From Aquabacterium olei (GTDB lineage Bacteria; Pseudomonadota; Gammaproteobacteria; Burkholderiales; Burkholderiaceae_C): 64,000 nt of DNA. The notes under the pieces were generated by a model. That model saw nothing but the letters and a program-made list of their open reading frames with translations, did no database searches and had not been told where the DNA came from. The translations under genes were made by a program, and so were the position numbers. Each line of letters begins with the position of its first letter. The stretch's first letter is position 1. Below are positions 23,152 to 31,611 of this stretch, in pieces. Where the stretch lies: the NCBI RefSeq assembly GCF_003100395.1, contig NZ_CP029211.1, positions 62,001-126,000 of the forward strand, written 5' to 3'.

Positions 23152-24168
23152 ATGGCCATTATTGCGATTGGGATCGATCTCGCCAAGAACGTGTTTGCGG
23201 TGCACGGGGTGGATGCAGCGGGCAAGGCGGTGCTGGTGCGTCCGGCGGTGCGGCGAGATGCGCTGCTGGAGCTGATGGCCAAACTGCCGCCGTGCCTGAT
23301 CGGCATGGAGGCGTGCTCGGGGGCGCACCACTGGGCGAGGCAGTTTCAGCAGTTCGGGCACCAGGTGCGCATCATGGCGGCAAAGTTTGTGGCGCCGTAT
23401 CGGCTCAGCGGGCGGCGAGGCAAGAACGACGCGGCAGACGCGCAGGCGATCTGCGAAGCGGTGCAGCGCCCGCAGATTCGGTTCGTGCCGATCAAGAGCG
23501 AAGACGCGCAAGGCCGCTTGAGCATCCACCGCGTGCGCCAAGGGTTCATCGAACAGCGCACCGCCACGATCAACCGCATCCGAGGTTTGCTCAGCGAGTA
23601 CGGTCACGTACTTCCGCAGCGCGCCGAGGTGGTTCGGCGCGAAGCAGGCCAATGCCTGGAAGACCTGCCGGGCTGGGCGAACACGGCGATTGGCGATTTG
23701 CTCAGCGAGCTGCACCGGCTGGATGAACGCATTGCCGAGTACGACCGGCACATCGAGACGATGGCCAAGGCCGACGACCGCTGCCGCAGGCTGATGTCCA
23801 TACCCGGTGTGGGCGACAAGACGGCCACCGCCCTGATGGCCAGCATCGGCAGCGCGCATGACTTCAAGTGCGGCAAGCAGCTGGCGGCGTGGTTGGGCCT
23901 GGTCCCCAGCCAGTACAGCTCTGGGGGCAAACAGCGTCTGGGGCGAATCACCAAAGCCGGTGACGGTTACCTGCGCATGCTGCTGATATTGGGCGCGCGA
24001 GCGGTGGTGGCCAATGCGAATAAGAAGGACGACCGGCTCAGTCGCTGGGTGGCAGACCTGGCTGAGCGACGTGGGTACTGGAAAGCGGTGGTGGCGGTGG
24101 CGGCCAAGAATGCGCGCATGGCCTGGGCGATGCTCAGCAAAGGCGAAGCGTTCAAGCCATTGACCTGA
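23152..24168 (+). CDS. IS110/IS1111-family transposase (DEDD recombinase)
   Basis: A 338-residue protein. The RuvC-like N-terminal domain holds D9 (IGIDLAKN), E53 (GMEACSG) and D93/D96 (KNDAADAQAI), the DEDD tetrad. A coiled-coil region follows, then the Transposase_20 domain with SIPGVGDKTATALMASIG and the serine-containing SSGGKQRLGRITKAGDG. By family knowledge IS110 recombinases use a structured guide RNA encoded in the element's non-coding end. GGAAGGGG precedes the ATG at 23152. The gene is full length, so the element is potentially active. Confidence 0.93.
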   Translation: MAIIAIGIDLAKNVFAVHGVDAAGKAVLVRPAVRRDALLELMAKLPPCLIGMEACSGAHHWARQFQQFGHQVRIMAAKFVAPYRLSGRRGKNDAADAQAICEAVQRPQIRFVPIKSEDAQGRLSIHRVRQGFIEQRTATINRIRGLLSEYGHVLPQRAEVVRREAGQCLEDLPGWANTAIGDLLSELHRLDERIAEYDRHIETMAKADDRCRRLMSIPGVGDKTATALMASIGSAHDFKCGKQLAAWLGLVPSQYSSGGKQRLGRITKAGDGYLRMLLILGARAVVANANKKDDRLSRWVADLAERRGYWKAVVAVAAKNARMAWAMLSKGEAFKPLT

Positions 24169-24505
24169 CGACTGCCTGAGAGTGCCCGTGTACCGATTCA
24201 TGGCGTGATGCCGCGTTGATGAACCAAGGTTGGACCTGCGCGGGGAAGGCTCGGTTAACTTGTGAAGGCGCCACGTGGCGACCTTGACTAACGAATGGAG
24301 CCCCCGCGTGCGTCTTTCATCAGGGTCCGCAGCACAGTGATGCTGCTTTGAAGACCGGTTGTAGTGTTGCCGTCCTTATCCCTTGGTTGACCTTTGCGCG
24401 ACTGATCCCTGGGTTGGTGTTTTGATGGTTTGCAGGTTCCAGGTGAATCGCCTTCGGCGAATCACCCGGGGATGGTTTTGCTTGACAGATGGGGAAGCCC
24501 TTGTA
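24169..24505 (+). ncRNA. Structured non-coding right end of the IS110 element, candidate bridge (guide) RNA
   Basis: No protein frame is convincing in these 337 bases. The segment contains a strong hairpin (GTGAATCGCC, loop TTC, GGCGAATCAC, one mismatch), two related repeats (ATCCCTTGGTTGA and ATCCCTGGGTTGG), and at 24288-24297 the 10-mer CTAACGAATG, identical to the sequence that spans the element's left junction with the attC (23038-23047). In the IS1111 group the guide RNA is expected downstream of the transposase. The exact RNA ends cannot be set from sequence. Confidence 0.4.
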
Positions 24506-24627
24506 GTTCGAGCTAAGCTGCCCGCGTAGGCATGTGCCGCAAGGCCGGGCTGCGAAGATGCGACGATAACCGCAGACCGGCCTTGCGGCGCATGCCGTAG
24601 CGGGTCAGCTTGAGCGAGGGGTTAGAT
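24506..24627 (-). repeat. Integron attC recombination site of the EcsC cassette
   Basis: Read on the minus strand: R'' box ATCTAAC (RYYYAAC), a 7-base spacer, L'' TCAAGCTG, then about 35 bases that pair with a downstream arm (both contain GCCGCAAGGCCGG), L' CAGCTTAG, a 7-base spacer, and then the IS insertion in front of the R' box GTTAGGC. The L'' arm carries one extra unpaired A relative to L', the extrahelical base typical of attC. The TAA stop of the EcsC gene lies inside R'', a common cassette feature. Restored length is about 129 bases. Confidence 0.8.
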
Positions 24628-25413
24628 TCGCTCGTACGCAAGCTTGACGGCCTGCGGTCCGTAAATGCGTTCAAGTCTGCGAACAGTGAAGTGACCCCGA
24701 CTCATGTCTTGGAAATGGTCCATAAACAAGTAGTTGATTGCGCCGCCGGAGATCGCGCCGATTACCGGTATTGCCTGGGCCGCCGCCTTCTCAGTGACCT
24801 GCACTTGGAACCGGGAGGCAACCAAAACGACAAGGCGCACGAGCGCAGGAGCACCTTCTTCGGCAATGGTGTGTGCGGCAAGATACTCCGTTGCTTCGGT
24901 GACCGCGCGACTAAGCGCCGCCCTCATCGCAAAGTATGCTGTCTCCGAGGCGTCGTCCTTGCTTCCGGGGCCGCCCAAAGCAAAAACTTCAATACACGCC
25001 AGCTTTGTCTGCACGTCTGTAAGGCTCTCACCATTGGAGCGCGCAATATCCGCAATGGAGCGGCACATGATGGTCGTTGAAACTGGAAGCTCGATGGCAA
25101 GGGCGGGCAATCCAAAGAAGCCGCCTGCTGCACCAGTGATCGTGGCCGCGGCCTTGTGCCACCAAGGATAGGAGTCTGTCTCCGCCTTGCTCATCGTCAG
25201 CACTGCGCCCTTCAGGGCAACCATGAGGGCTTCGCGGGTGAACTCGCCTACCTTGTCCTGCCATGTAGCCGGTAGGAGTTCGATGCCTTTTTCGATTGGC
25301 TTCCCGAGCAGATTGCTTGCCTTTATTGCAAAGCCCGGGTTCTCCAGCAGTTGCTTTGCATAGCGAAGCTGGTCGAGATGCTGGGGTTCGAGTTGCTTCT
25401 CTTGCTTGGCCAC
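24622..25413 (-). CDS. EcsC-family protein carried as an integron gene cassette
   Basis: A 263-residue protein. The segment FTREALMVALKGAVLTMS, the glycine-rich membrane-active stretch ITGAAGGFFGLPALAIELPVSTTIMCRSIADIA and the later AAQAIPVIGAISGGAINYLFM with its FQDMSRGHFTVRRLER tail match EcsC-type proteins (no assigned enzymatic function; some act at membranes). The GTG at 25413 follows GGAGGAGG and begins 34 bases inside the cassette; an ATG further upstream would cross the recombination site. The lower GC and less biased codon use set it apart from neighbouring genes. Its stop overlaps attC. Confidence 0.75.
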   Translation of the reverse strand: MAKQEKQLEPQHLDQLRYAKQLLENPGFAIKASNLLGKPIEKGIELLPATWQDKVGEFTREALMVALKGAVLTMSKAETDSYPWWHKAAATITGAAGGFFGLPALAIELPVSTTIMCRSIADIARSNGESLTDVQTKLACIEVFALGGPGSKDDASETAYFAMRAALSRAVTEATEYLAAHTIAEEGAPALVRLVVLVASRFQVQVTEKAAAQAIPVIGAISGGAINYLFMDHFQDMSRGHFTVRRLERIYGPQAVKLAYERI

Positions 25414-25446
25414 AAGTTCCTCCTCCGCACGAGGCGGTTGTTGCGA

Positions 25447-25463
25447 ATCTAACTGTGTTTTAG
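25447..25463 (-). other. attI-like recombination point at the start of the EcsC cassette
   Basis: On the minus strand the sequence CTAAAACACAGTTAGAT ends in GTTAGAT (GTTRRRY) just before the EcsC gene. As I recall it, class 1 attI ends CTAAAACAAAGTTAGGC, which differs at one of the first 15 positions. No palindromic attC arms of a preceding cassette are found; only a short ACAAGAC/GTCTTGT repeat lies beyond. No integrase gene is found on the other side in this window. Confidence 0.45.
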
Positions 25464-25553
25464 CGGACAAGACCGTCCGGTTACATTGTCCATTTATCAG
25501 TCTTGTAACACGAGACACCCCACCGCGGCACCCCTCCTAAGTAGGCGTTCCAA

Positions 25554-25739
25554 CTAGACTTTCCTCGCGAACCCGGCGCCCACAGTATCCAGATAGGCCC
25601 CAGCCAAACCGGACATTGTTACTGTGCCGTTCGCCGCGTCGAAGCCGCTCCATCCTTGCGCTGATTCAGCGATCCACACTGCGCCACCTGGAATGCGCAG
25701 CACCCAAGCGTCACGAACGTCGCCGAGAATCACGCCCAT
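25554..25739 (-). CDS. Possible small protein or C-terminal gene fragment
   Basis: A 61-codon frame (MGVILGDVRDAWVLRI...FARKV) reads like protein, but I recognise no family. Its ATG shares the CATG with the start of the divergent outer-membrane protein gene, leaving no room for a normal ribosome site, so it may be the tail of a gene lost at the integron boundary. The 326 bases between the EcsC start and the outer-membrane gene otherwise hold only the attI-like sequence. Confidence 0.2.
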   Translation of the reverse strand: MGVILGDVRDAWVLRIPGGAVWIAESAQGWSGFDAANGTVTMSGLAGAYLDTVGAGFARKV

Positions 25740-26436
25740 GCCCGCCCGCCATCCCGCCCTCGCCCTGCTGCTCGCCGCCGCTTTGCCGGCGCAGGCCGCC
25801 CGCCCCTTCATCACTGACGACGCCCGTCTGACCACCGCCGGCAGTTGCCAACTCGAATCCTGGACGCGGGCGGAGAGCGGCAGCACCGAGTTCTGGGCGC
25901 TGCCTGCATGCAACCCGTGGGGCAATCTGGAGTTCACCGCCGGCATGGGCACGGCGCGCATCGAGGGCCGTCCCGACTCGCACGACCACCTCTATCAGCT
26001 CAAGACGCTGTTCAAGCCACTGGAGACCAACGGCTGGGGCTGGGGCCTGGGGGTCGGCACCGTTCGCCATCCCGGCGTGAACCCGGGTCCCAACCTGCTG
26101 GGGAACGTCTACGCCTATGTGCCGATGTCGTTCTCGTTGCGCGACGACCAGGTGGTGGTGCATGCGAACGTCGGCTGGCTGCGCGACCGTGCGAGCCGCG
26201 AGCACAACCTGACCTGGGGTCTGGGCGGAGAGATCCGACTGACCGACCGTGTCCTCGGCATTGTGGAAAGCTTCGGCGACCACCGCCACCGCCCGCTGTT
26301 TCAGATCGGCGCGCGGTTCGCCTTCGTGCCCGATCGCATCCAGTTCGATGCCACCGTGGGCGAGCGCGTGAACGGCCCGCACAGCAGCCGGTGGATCTCG
26401 TTCGGCGTGCGCCTGACCCCTGACCGACTTTTCTAA
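25738..26436 (+). CDS. Predicted outer-membrane protein of unknown function
   Basis: A 232-residue protein with a signal peptide (PALALLLAAALPAQAA) and a mature start RPFITDDARLTTAGSCQLE, a pattern I associate with a common uncharacterised Burkholderiales outer-membrane family. Alternating strands such as LEFTAGMGTARI, FSLRDDQVVVHANVGWL and a C-terminal WISFGVRLTPDRLF suggest a beta-barrel. An upstream in-frame start at 25624 would put non-signal sequence first and is rejected. It converges on the DMT transporter 4 bases downstream. Confidence 0.75.
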   Translation: MPARHPALALLLAAALPAQAARPFITDDARLTTAGSCQLESWTRAESGSTEFWALPACNPWGNLEFTAGMGTARIEGRPDSHDHLYQLKTLFKPLETNGWGWGLGVGTVRHPGVNPGPNLLGNVYAYVPMSFSLRDDQVVVHANVGWLRDRASREHNLTWGLGGEIRLTDRVLGIVESFGDHRHRPLFQIGARFAFVPDRIQFDATVGERVNGPHSSRWISFGVRLTPDRLF

Positions 26437-26440
26437 CGGG

Positions 26441-27415
26441 TCAGGCGTGCCCTTGCACGCCCTCGGGTTCGGGTCGCAGCCCGCCGCCCTGCAAGGCCCA
26501 CAGCACCCCGGCCACCAGCAGCCCCACGCCCACCAGGGTGCCCCGGTCGGGTGCCGTGCCGCGCAGCATCAGCGCGTAAGCCAGCGCGGCCAGCGTTTCG
26601 AACACGATGAGTTGGCCCACCAGGGCCGTGGGCAGTCGCTGGCTGGCTTCGTTCCAGCACAGGGTGCCGATCCACGAGGCCAGCAGGCCGATGGCGAACA
26701 TGGTGCCGACGAAGGCCTGTGCACGCGGGCCGAAGGGCATGGCGAAGGCCGAGCCGCTGGCTGCGTTCCAGAGCCAGAACCCGGCATAGCCAATCAGCGC
26801 CAGGGGCAAGGTGGCCAGGCCCTGGGCCGTGGCCCAGGTGCGCGGATTGCGGTCGGGGTGGGCGCGCAGCCAGTCGGCGTTGCGCAGCGGATACCAGGTC
26901 CAGCACGCCACGCCGAACACCGCGAGCACCGCGCCCAGTGCGTAGTTCGCCAGATCAAGCTGGCCGCTCTCAGTCAGCAGGGCCAGTTCGGCGCGGTTCA
27001 CCAGCCCGATGCCAGCCAGAATCAGCAGCAGCGAGGGCCCCAGTCGTTGCCACGGCAAGCGCCCATCGCGGCGGGCATTACGCCGGTTCGAGCACAGCGC
27101 GATGACGACCGGCAGCGTGCCGATGATGACGGTGGGCAGGGGCCCGCCGGCCAGCTGGATGGCCGACGCGAGGCAGCAGTAATAGACCACATTGCCGACC
27201 AGAGCGAGCTTGAGCGCATCCTTCCAGTCGGCCGCGGTGAGCTGGCGCAGGTTGGTGCGGTCCAGCCAGCCCAGAGGCAGTGCGATCAACCCGAAGGCCA
27301 GGTAGCGCGCAAAGGACAGCAGGGCCGCTGGGTATTCCGGCAGCAACACCGGGGCGATGAAGACGAGCCCCCACACCAGTCCGGCAACGAGGGCAAACAG
27401 GGTTCCGATCCACAT
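26441..27415 (-). CDS. DMT-superfamily (EamA-type) transporter
   Basis: A 324-residue inner-membrane protein with about ten hydrophobic helices in two EamA-like halves (GTLFALVAGLVWGLVFI at the start, ASWIGTLCWNEASQRLPTALVGQL in the second half). The CWNEASQRLP segment is characteristic of drug/metabolite exporters of this type. The substrate is unknown. The ATG at 27415 gives a membrane helix directly at the N-terminus; the upstream extension has no hydrophobic character. The tag gene lies 8 bases upstream in the same direction. Confidence 0.85.
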   Translation of the reverse strand: MWIGTLFALVAGLVWGLVFIAPVLLPEYPAALLSFARYLAFGLIALPLGWLDRTNLRQLTAADWKDALKLALVGNVVYYCCLASAIQLAGGPLPTVIIGTLPVVIALCSNRRNARRDGRLPWQRLGPSLLLILAGIGLVNRAELALLTESGQLDLANYALGAVLAVFGVACWTWYPLRNADWLRAHPDRNPRTWATAQGLATLPLALIGYAGFWLWNAASGSAFAMPFGPRAQAFVGTMFAIGLLASWIGTLCWNEASQRLPTALVGQLIVFETLAALAYALMLRGTAPDRGTLVGVGLLVAGVLWALQGGGLRPEPEGVQGHA

Positions 27416-27423
27416 CGACCGGA

Positions 27424-28038
27424 TTATCCCAACTGCGGCGGCTGAAAGCGTTGGCGGGCCTCGGCCACCTGCGCGCGCACCACGCAATCGGCGGCGTGGT
27501 CATTGGCCAGCCCCATGGCCTGCATGAAGGCGTACATGGTGGTCGGCCCCACGTACTTCCAGCCGCGGCGCTTGAGCTCCTTCGACAGCGCGATGGACGA
27601 TGCGCTCGTGGCCACGGGAGTGGGCGCTTCCTCGTCCACGCGCGGTGTCTCGAACCGCCAGAAGAAGGCCGCCAGCGAGCCCGCCTCGGACACCAGCTCC
27701 TGCGCGCGGGCGGCATTGTGGATGGCTGCCTCGATCTTGCCGCGATGGCGGACGATGCCCTCGTCCTGCAGCATCCGGTCGACGTCCGCTTCGGTAAATC
27801 CGGCCACACGCTGGAAATCGAATCGGGCAAAGGCACGCCGGAATGCCTCGCGTTTGTTCAGGATGGTCAGCCAGCTCAGACCGGACTGGAAGCCTTCAAG
27901 GCAGATTTTCTCGAACAGGCGCCGGTCATCGGCCACCGGAAAACCCCACTCCTCATCGTGGTACGCGCGGTAGGCAGGCGTGCTCAGGCACCAGCGGCAA
28001 CGGACAAGGCCATCGGGGCCGGCGGCGGTCGGGATCAT
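27424..28038 (-). CDS. tag: DNA-3-methyladenine glycosylase I
   Basis: A 204-residue base-excision repair enzyme. The Tag signature is present: RCRWC followed by YHDEEWGFP (zinc Cys/His and catalytic-pocket residues), FEKICLEGFQSGLSW, the helix-hairpin-helix region with VDRMLQDEGIVRHRGKI, and GPTTMYAFMQAMGLANDH towards the C-terminus with a final Cys. It removes 3-methyladenine from alkylated DNA. ATG at 28038 matches the family start. It is probably co-transcribed with the downstream DMT transporter. Confidence 0.95.
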   Translation of the reverse strand: MIPTAAGPDGLVRCRWCLSTPAYRAYHDEEWGFPVADDRRLFEKICLEGFQSGLSWLTILNKREAFRRAFARFDFQRVAGFTEADVDRMLQDEGIVRHRGKIEAAIHNAARAQELVSEAGSLAAFFWRFETPRVDEEAPTPVATSASSIALSKELKRRGWKYVGPTTMYAFMQAMGLANDHAADCVVRAQVAEARQRFQPPQLG

Positions 28039-28199
28039 GCATCTGCTCCAGGGCGGGCGAAGGGCGGGCCAGCATAGCAGCCCGGGGTGACAGCGAGGCG
28101 GGCACCGCAATTGCCGGATGAAGGCATGCGCACGAGCGCTGCGCCCCACACCCCGGCGGACTGCGCTCAGAAGTTCCGCCTGACCCGAAGGAAAACGTC

Positions 28200-28754
28200 A
28201 TGCCCACATCCAAGTCCACCAGCTCCAAGTCGAGCAGTTCGAAGTCGGCCTCTGCCTCGCAGGGCAAGACGGCGACGAGCCAGCCGGAAGCCGTCAAGCT
28301 GCTGGTGAAGGACCACAGGGAAGTCAGCAAGCTGTTCAAGGCCTATGCCAAGCTCGTGAAGGACGAGGCCGAAGGCACCGAGAAGCAGGCGCTGGTGACC
28401 GAAATCTGCACGATGCTCAAGGCGCACACCGCCATCGAGGAAGAACTGTTCTATCCCGCCGCACGCGAGCTGATCGAACAGGACATGGTCGATGAAGCGG
28501 TGGTGGAACACGCCAGCGCCAAGGACCTCATCAGTCAGATCGAGGCCATGCAGCCCGATGAAGAGCTGTACGACGCCAAGGTCACCGTGCTCGGCGAGTA
28601 CATCGAGCACCACGTGAAGGAAGAAGAGGAAGAGATGTTCCCCAAGGTTCTGAAGGCCCGCAGCGATGTGGACTTCGACGAGCTGGGCGAACAGATGACC
28701 GCCCGCAAGGAAGAGCTGCTGGGCGAGATGGGCGCCGATGGCGCGATGCACTGA
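28200..28754 (+). CDS. Hemerythrin HHE domain protein
   Basis: A 184-residue protein with a Ser/Lys-rich disordered leader of about 28 residues, then a four-helix HHE domain with candidate metal ligands in LVKDHREVSKLF, KAHTAIEEELFYP, EHASAKDLI and YIEHHVKEEEEEMFP. Such domains bind a di-iron centre and are used for oxygen, NO or iron sensing and storage. The C-terminal helix is Glu/Lys-rich. The phasin-like gene follows 35 bases later and may share the transcript. Confidence 0.9.
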   Translation: MPTSKSTSSKSSSSKSASASQGKTATSQPEAVKLLVKDHREVSKLFKAYAKLVKDEAEGTEKQALVTEICTMLKAHTAIEEELFYPAARELIEQDMVDEAVVEHASAKDLISQIEAMQPDEELYDAKVTVLGEYIEHHVKEEEEEMFPKVLKARSDVDFDELGEQMTARKEELLGEMGADGAMH

Positions 28755-28789
28755 ACGCCGCCACCTGGCCGGCAACCCAGGAGAACACC

Positions 28790-29323
28790 ATGGATACCGC
28801 TGAAGTGACCCCCTCCCCCACGCTGTCCCGGCCGGTCGATCTGGCCGAGACGGTGCTGCGCACGGCCGAGCAGTTCTGCCAGATGAACGTGGCGGCCACG
28901 AGCGTGATGCTGCAGGCGCAGGCGCAGGCGGCTGGCGCCGTCGGCCTGCCGGACTGGTCGGCCATGATTGCGGTGGGCAGCGAGCAGACCCGCCAGATGC
29001 TGTCCCTGGGGACCGACCAGCTCGTGCAGGCCGCGCAGCATGCCGACGCCATGGCGTGCGAGATGCAGCGCAACACCTCGCAGATGCTGCAAGACCAGAC
29101 GGCACGGGCGACGGAGATGGTGAACGCCAGCATGGACCAGATGGGCCAGCGCGCGCGGGAACAGCTCGACCGTGTGGGCTCCTGGCAGGATCGCAGCGTC
29201 AACGTTGCGGCCGGCTGGACACAGGCCACCGCAGAGGTCATGGAGCGTCTGCCCCGACCTGATCTGCGGATGGCGCCCCTGTCTCAAGCCGTTCAGAGCG
29301 CGCTGCCAGCCGGACCGTTCTGA
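28790..29323 (+). CDS. Phasin-like helical protein
   Basis: A 177-residue, almost entirely alpha-helical protein without signal peptide, rich in Ala, Gln and Met, with heptad-like stretches (QTRQMLSLGTDQLVQAAQ, MLQDQTARATEMVNASMDQM). Composition and length resemble phasins that coat polyhydroxyalkanoate granules, but there is no strict motif, so this remains a fold-level call. AGGAG precedes the ATG. It converges on glgX with no base between the stop codons. Confidence 0.55.
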   Translation: MDTAEVTPSPTLSRPVDLAETVLRTAEQFCQMNVAATSVMLQAQAQAAGAVGLPDWSAMIAVGSEQTRQMLSLGTDQLVQAAQHADAMACEMQRNTSQMLQDQTARATEMVNASMDQMGQRAREQLDRVGSWQDRSVNVAAGWTQATAEVMERLPRPDLRMAPLSQAVQSALPAGPF

Positions 29324-31522
29324 TCAGTCGCTGGCCCTCTCTTCCACGAAGGGGGCCAGCGCCTCTTTCACCGTCCGGGCGTGAATGTCGCCCCCGTCGG
29401 TGACGAGAATGTGCAACTGCACCGAGCGTGCTTCCGAGCGGTGGGTCTGTCCGGCAGCGAGCGCCGCATGCTCCTCGCTGGTCGCTGTTTGCGCCGTGTC
29501 GATCACCAGTTCCCACGATTGCGCCTCCGACACATGCGGCATCACGAAGTCGATTTCTTCATGGCTTGCGTTGAAGACGACGAACACCGTGGCGTCGTCT
29601 GACGGACGGTCAATGCCCGACGAGGGCGCACGCCCGTCGAGCAGCATGCCGATCCATCGACGTCCCGGGTCGTGCCACTGCTCTTCGGTCAGGTCGTTGC
29701 CCTGCTCGTCCAGCCACGCACAGTCGCGCAACTCGAACGCTTCACGCCATTCGCCGGTGAGAAAGCGGTTGCGTCGCAGAACCGGCAAGGCTTGCCGTAA
29801 TGCCAGCAGCCGCTGCACGAAGCGCGTCAACCGCACCCCGTCTTCGCCGATGTCCCAGTCGAACCACGAGGTCTTGTTGTCCTGACAGTACGCGTTGTTG
29901 TTGCCGCCCTGTGTGCGGCCGCACTCGTCGCCGGCGAGCAGCATGGGCGTGCCCTGCGCCAGCAACAGCGTGGCCAGTAGGTTGCGCTTCTGTTGTTCGC
30001 GCAACGCCAGAATGTCGGCGTCGTGAGTGGGGCCTTCGGCGCCGCAGTTCCATGAGCGGTTGTCGGCATGGCCGTCCCGGTTCTCTTCGCCGTTGGCCTC
30101 GTTGTGCTTGTCGTTGTAGCTCACCAGGTCGTGCAGGGTGAAGCCGTCGTGGGCGGTGATGAAGTTGACGCTGGCCCATGGGCGCCGACCCCGGCGATCG
30201 AACTTGTCGCCCGACGCGGTCAGTCGCCTCGCCAGATCGGGCAGCTGCCCCTCATCGCCTTTCCAGAACGCACGCACCGTGTCCCGGAAGGTGTCGTTCC
30301 ACTCGGCCCAGCCCGGCGGGAACCCGCCGACCTGGTAGCCGCCCGGGCCGCAGTCCCAGGGCTCGGCAATCAGCTTCACGGATGACAGCACCGGGTCCTG
30401 GCGGCAGCTGTCGAGAAACCCGCCGCCTTCGTCGTAGCCGTGCGGCTCGCGGGCCAGGATGGTGGCCAGGTCGAAGCGAAAGCCGTCCACGCGCATCTCG
30501 GTGGCCCAGTAGCGCAGGCTGTCGGTCACGGTCTGCAGCACCCGCGGATGGCTCAGGTTCAGGGTGTTGCCTGTGCCGGTGTCGTTGATGTAATAGCGCG
30601 GCTGCTCCGGCATCAGCCGGTAGTAGCTGGCGTTGTCCACGCCTTTGAAGGACAGCGTGGGGCCGAGCTCATTGCCTTCGGGCGTGTGGTTGTAGACCAC
30701 ATCCAGAATGACCTCAAGGCCGGCCGCATGAAACCGCTCGACCATGTACTTGAATTCGTCGATGGTCGGGGCACTGAGGTAGCGTGGGTGTAGCGCGAAG
30801 AAGCCCAGCGTGTCGTAACCCCAGTGGTTGCGCAGGCCCTTGTCGAGCAGGTAGGGCTGGTCCACGAACATCTGGACGGGCAGCAGTTCGACCGAGGTCA
30901 CGCCGAGCTTGCGGATGCGCTCGATCACGGCATCCTCTGCCAGCCCCGCAAACGTGCCGCGCAGGTGATACGGCACATCGGGATGCTGCTGCGTGTAGCC
31001 GCGCACGTGCGTCTCGTAGATCACGGTCCGGTCCCAGGGCACACGCAGGCGTTCGTTCTGCTGCCACTGGAAGCGGGAATCGACCACCACGCACTTGGGC
31101 ATGAGGTGGGCGCTGTCGCGCTCGTCGAAGCTCAGGTCGGCATCCGGGTGGCCGATCTCGTAGCCGAACAGGGCCGGGCCCCATTGCAGGGACCCCATGA
31201 AGGCTTTCGCGTAGGGGTCGAGCACCAGCTTGTTGGGGTTGAAACGGTGCCCCGCATCGGGCTCGTACGGGCCGTGGACACGGTAGCCATAGCGGGTGCC
31301 GGGCCCGATGCCGGGCAGGTAGCCATGCCAGACTTCATCGGTGTACTCGGGCAGCGTGACGCGCGCCCACTCGGTCTCGCCCGACTCATCGAACAGGCAC
31401 AGTTCCACTTTGGTGGCATGCGCAGAAAACAGCGCGAAGTTGACGCCCTGGCCATCGTATGTGGCACCCCGCGGAAATGGAGAGCCTTCAGCCAGCGCCC
31501 CCAGGTCGTATCCTGAACCCAT
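29324..31522 (-). CDS. glgX: Glycogen debranching enzyme GlgX
   Basis: A 732-residue GH13 isoamylase-type enzyme. An N-terminal CBM48 domain ([26 protein letters not shown], shown here in part) precedes the barrel, with [23 protein letters not shown] (nucleophile Asp), LIAEPWDCG (acid Glu) and [17 protein letters not shown] (transition-state Asp). It cleaves alpha-1,6 branches of phosphorylase-limited glycogen. I start at ATG 31522 with GGGAG upstream; a GTG at 31549 would add nine residues. No other glycogen gene is next to it in the window. Confidence 0.95.
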   Translation of the reverse strand: MGSGYDLGALAEGSPFPRGATYDGQGVNFALFSAHATKVELCLFDESGETEWARVTLPEYTDEVWHGYLPGIGPGTRYGYRVHGPYEPDAGHRFNPNKLVLDPYAKAFMGSLQWGPALFGYEIGHPDADLSFDERDSAHLMPKCVVVDSRFQWQQNERLRVPWDRTVIYETHVRGYTQQHPDVPYHLRGTFAGLAEDAVIERIRKLGVTSVELLPVQMFVDQPYLLDKGLRNHWGYDTLGFFALHPRYLSAPTIDEFKYMVERFHAAGLEVILDVVYNHTPEGNELGPTLSFKGVDNASYYRLMPEQPRYYINDTGTGNTLNLSHPRVLQTVTDSLRYWATEMRVDGFRFDLATILAREPHGYDEGGGFLDSCRQDPVLSSVKLIAEPWDCGPGGYQVGGFPPGWAEWNDTFRDTVRAFWKGDEGQLPDLARRLTASGDKFDRRGRRPWASVNFITAHDGFTLHDLVSYNDKHNEANGEENRDGHADNRSWNCGAEGPTHDADILALREQQKRNLLATLLLAQGTPMLLAGDECGRTQGGNNNAYCQDNKTSWFDWDIGEDGVRLTRFVQRLLALRQALPVLRRNRFLTGEWREAFELRDCAWLDEQGNDLTEEQWHDPGRRWIGMLLDGRAPSSGIDRPSDDATVFVVFNASHEEIDFVMPHVSEAQSWELVIDTAQTATSEEHAALAAGQTHRSEARSVQLHILVTDGGDIHARTVKEALAPFVEERASD

Positions 31523-31611
31523 TGATCGAGACTCCCGTGGCACCCGCACCCGACGGGTGACTTGCAGCGGTGGCCACAGGGGCGATCACGGCAAACCTCG
31601 TGCCCGAGAGG

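Larger units (their letters stand above)
23043..24505 (+). mobile_element. IS110-family (IS1111 group, attC-targeting) insertion sequence
   Basis: The element has one DEDD transposase gene and subterminal inverted repeats: AAGGGACTTCCCCGTC at 23049-23064 and GATGGGGAAGCCCTT at 24488-24502. These lie about 6 bases from the left end and 3 from the right end, the asymmetric layout I recall for the IS1111 group. It sits precisely between an attC arm and its GTTAGGC box, as described for IS1111-attC elements that target integron recombination sites. Ends were placed by reconstructing the uninterrupted attC and could shift by a base or two. There is no target duplication, as expected. Confidence 0.8.

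Noticed and set aside
24169..24621. A protein-coding gene in the gap between the IS110 transposase and the EcsC gene
   Set aside because: No frame of useful length; repeats, hairpins and the attC arms explain the sequence better.
25454..25530. A complete attC next to the attI-like sequence
   Set aside because: ACAAGAC/GTCTTGT can pair, but there is no RYYYAAC partner box at the right distance, so a cassette site is not supported.
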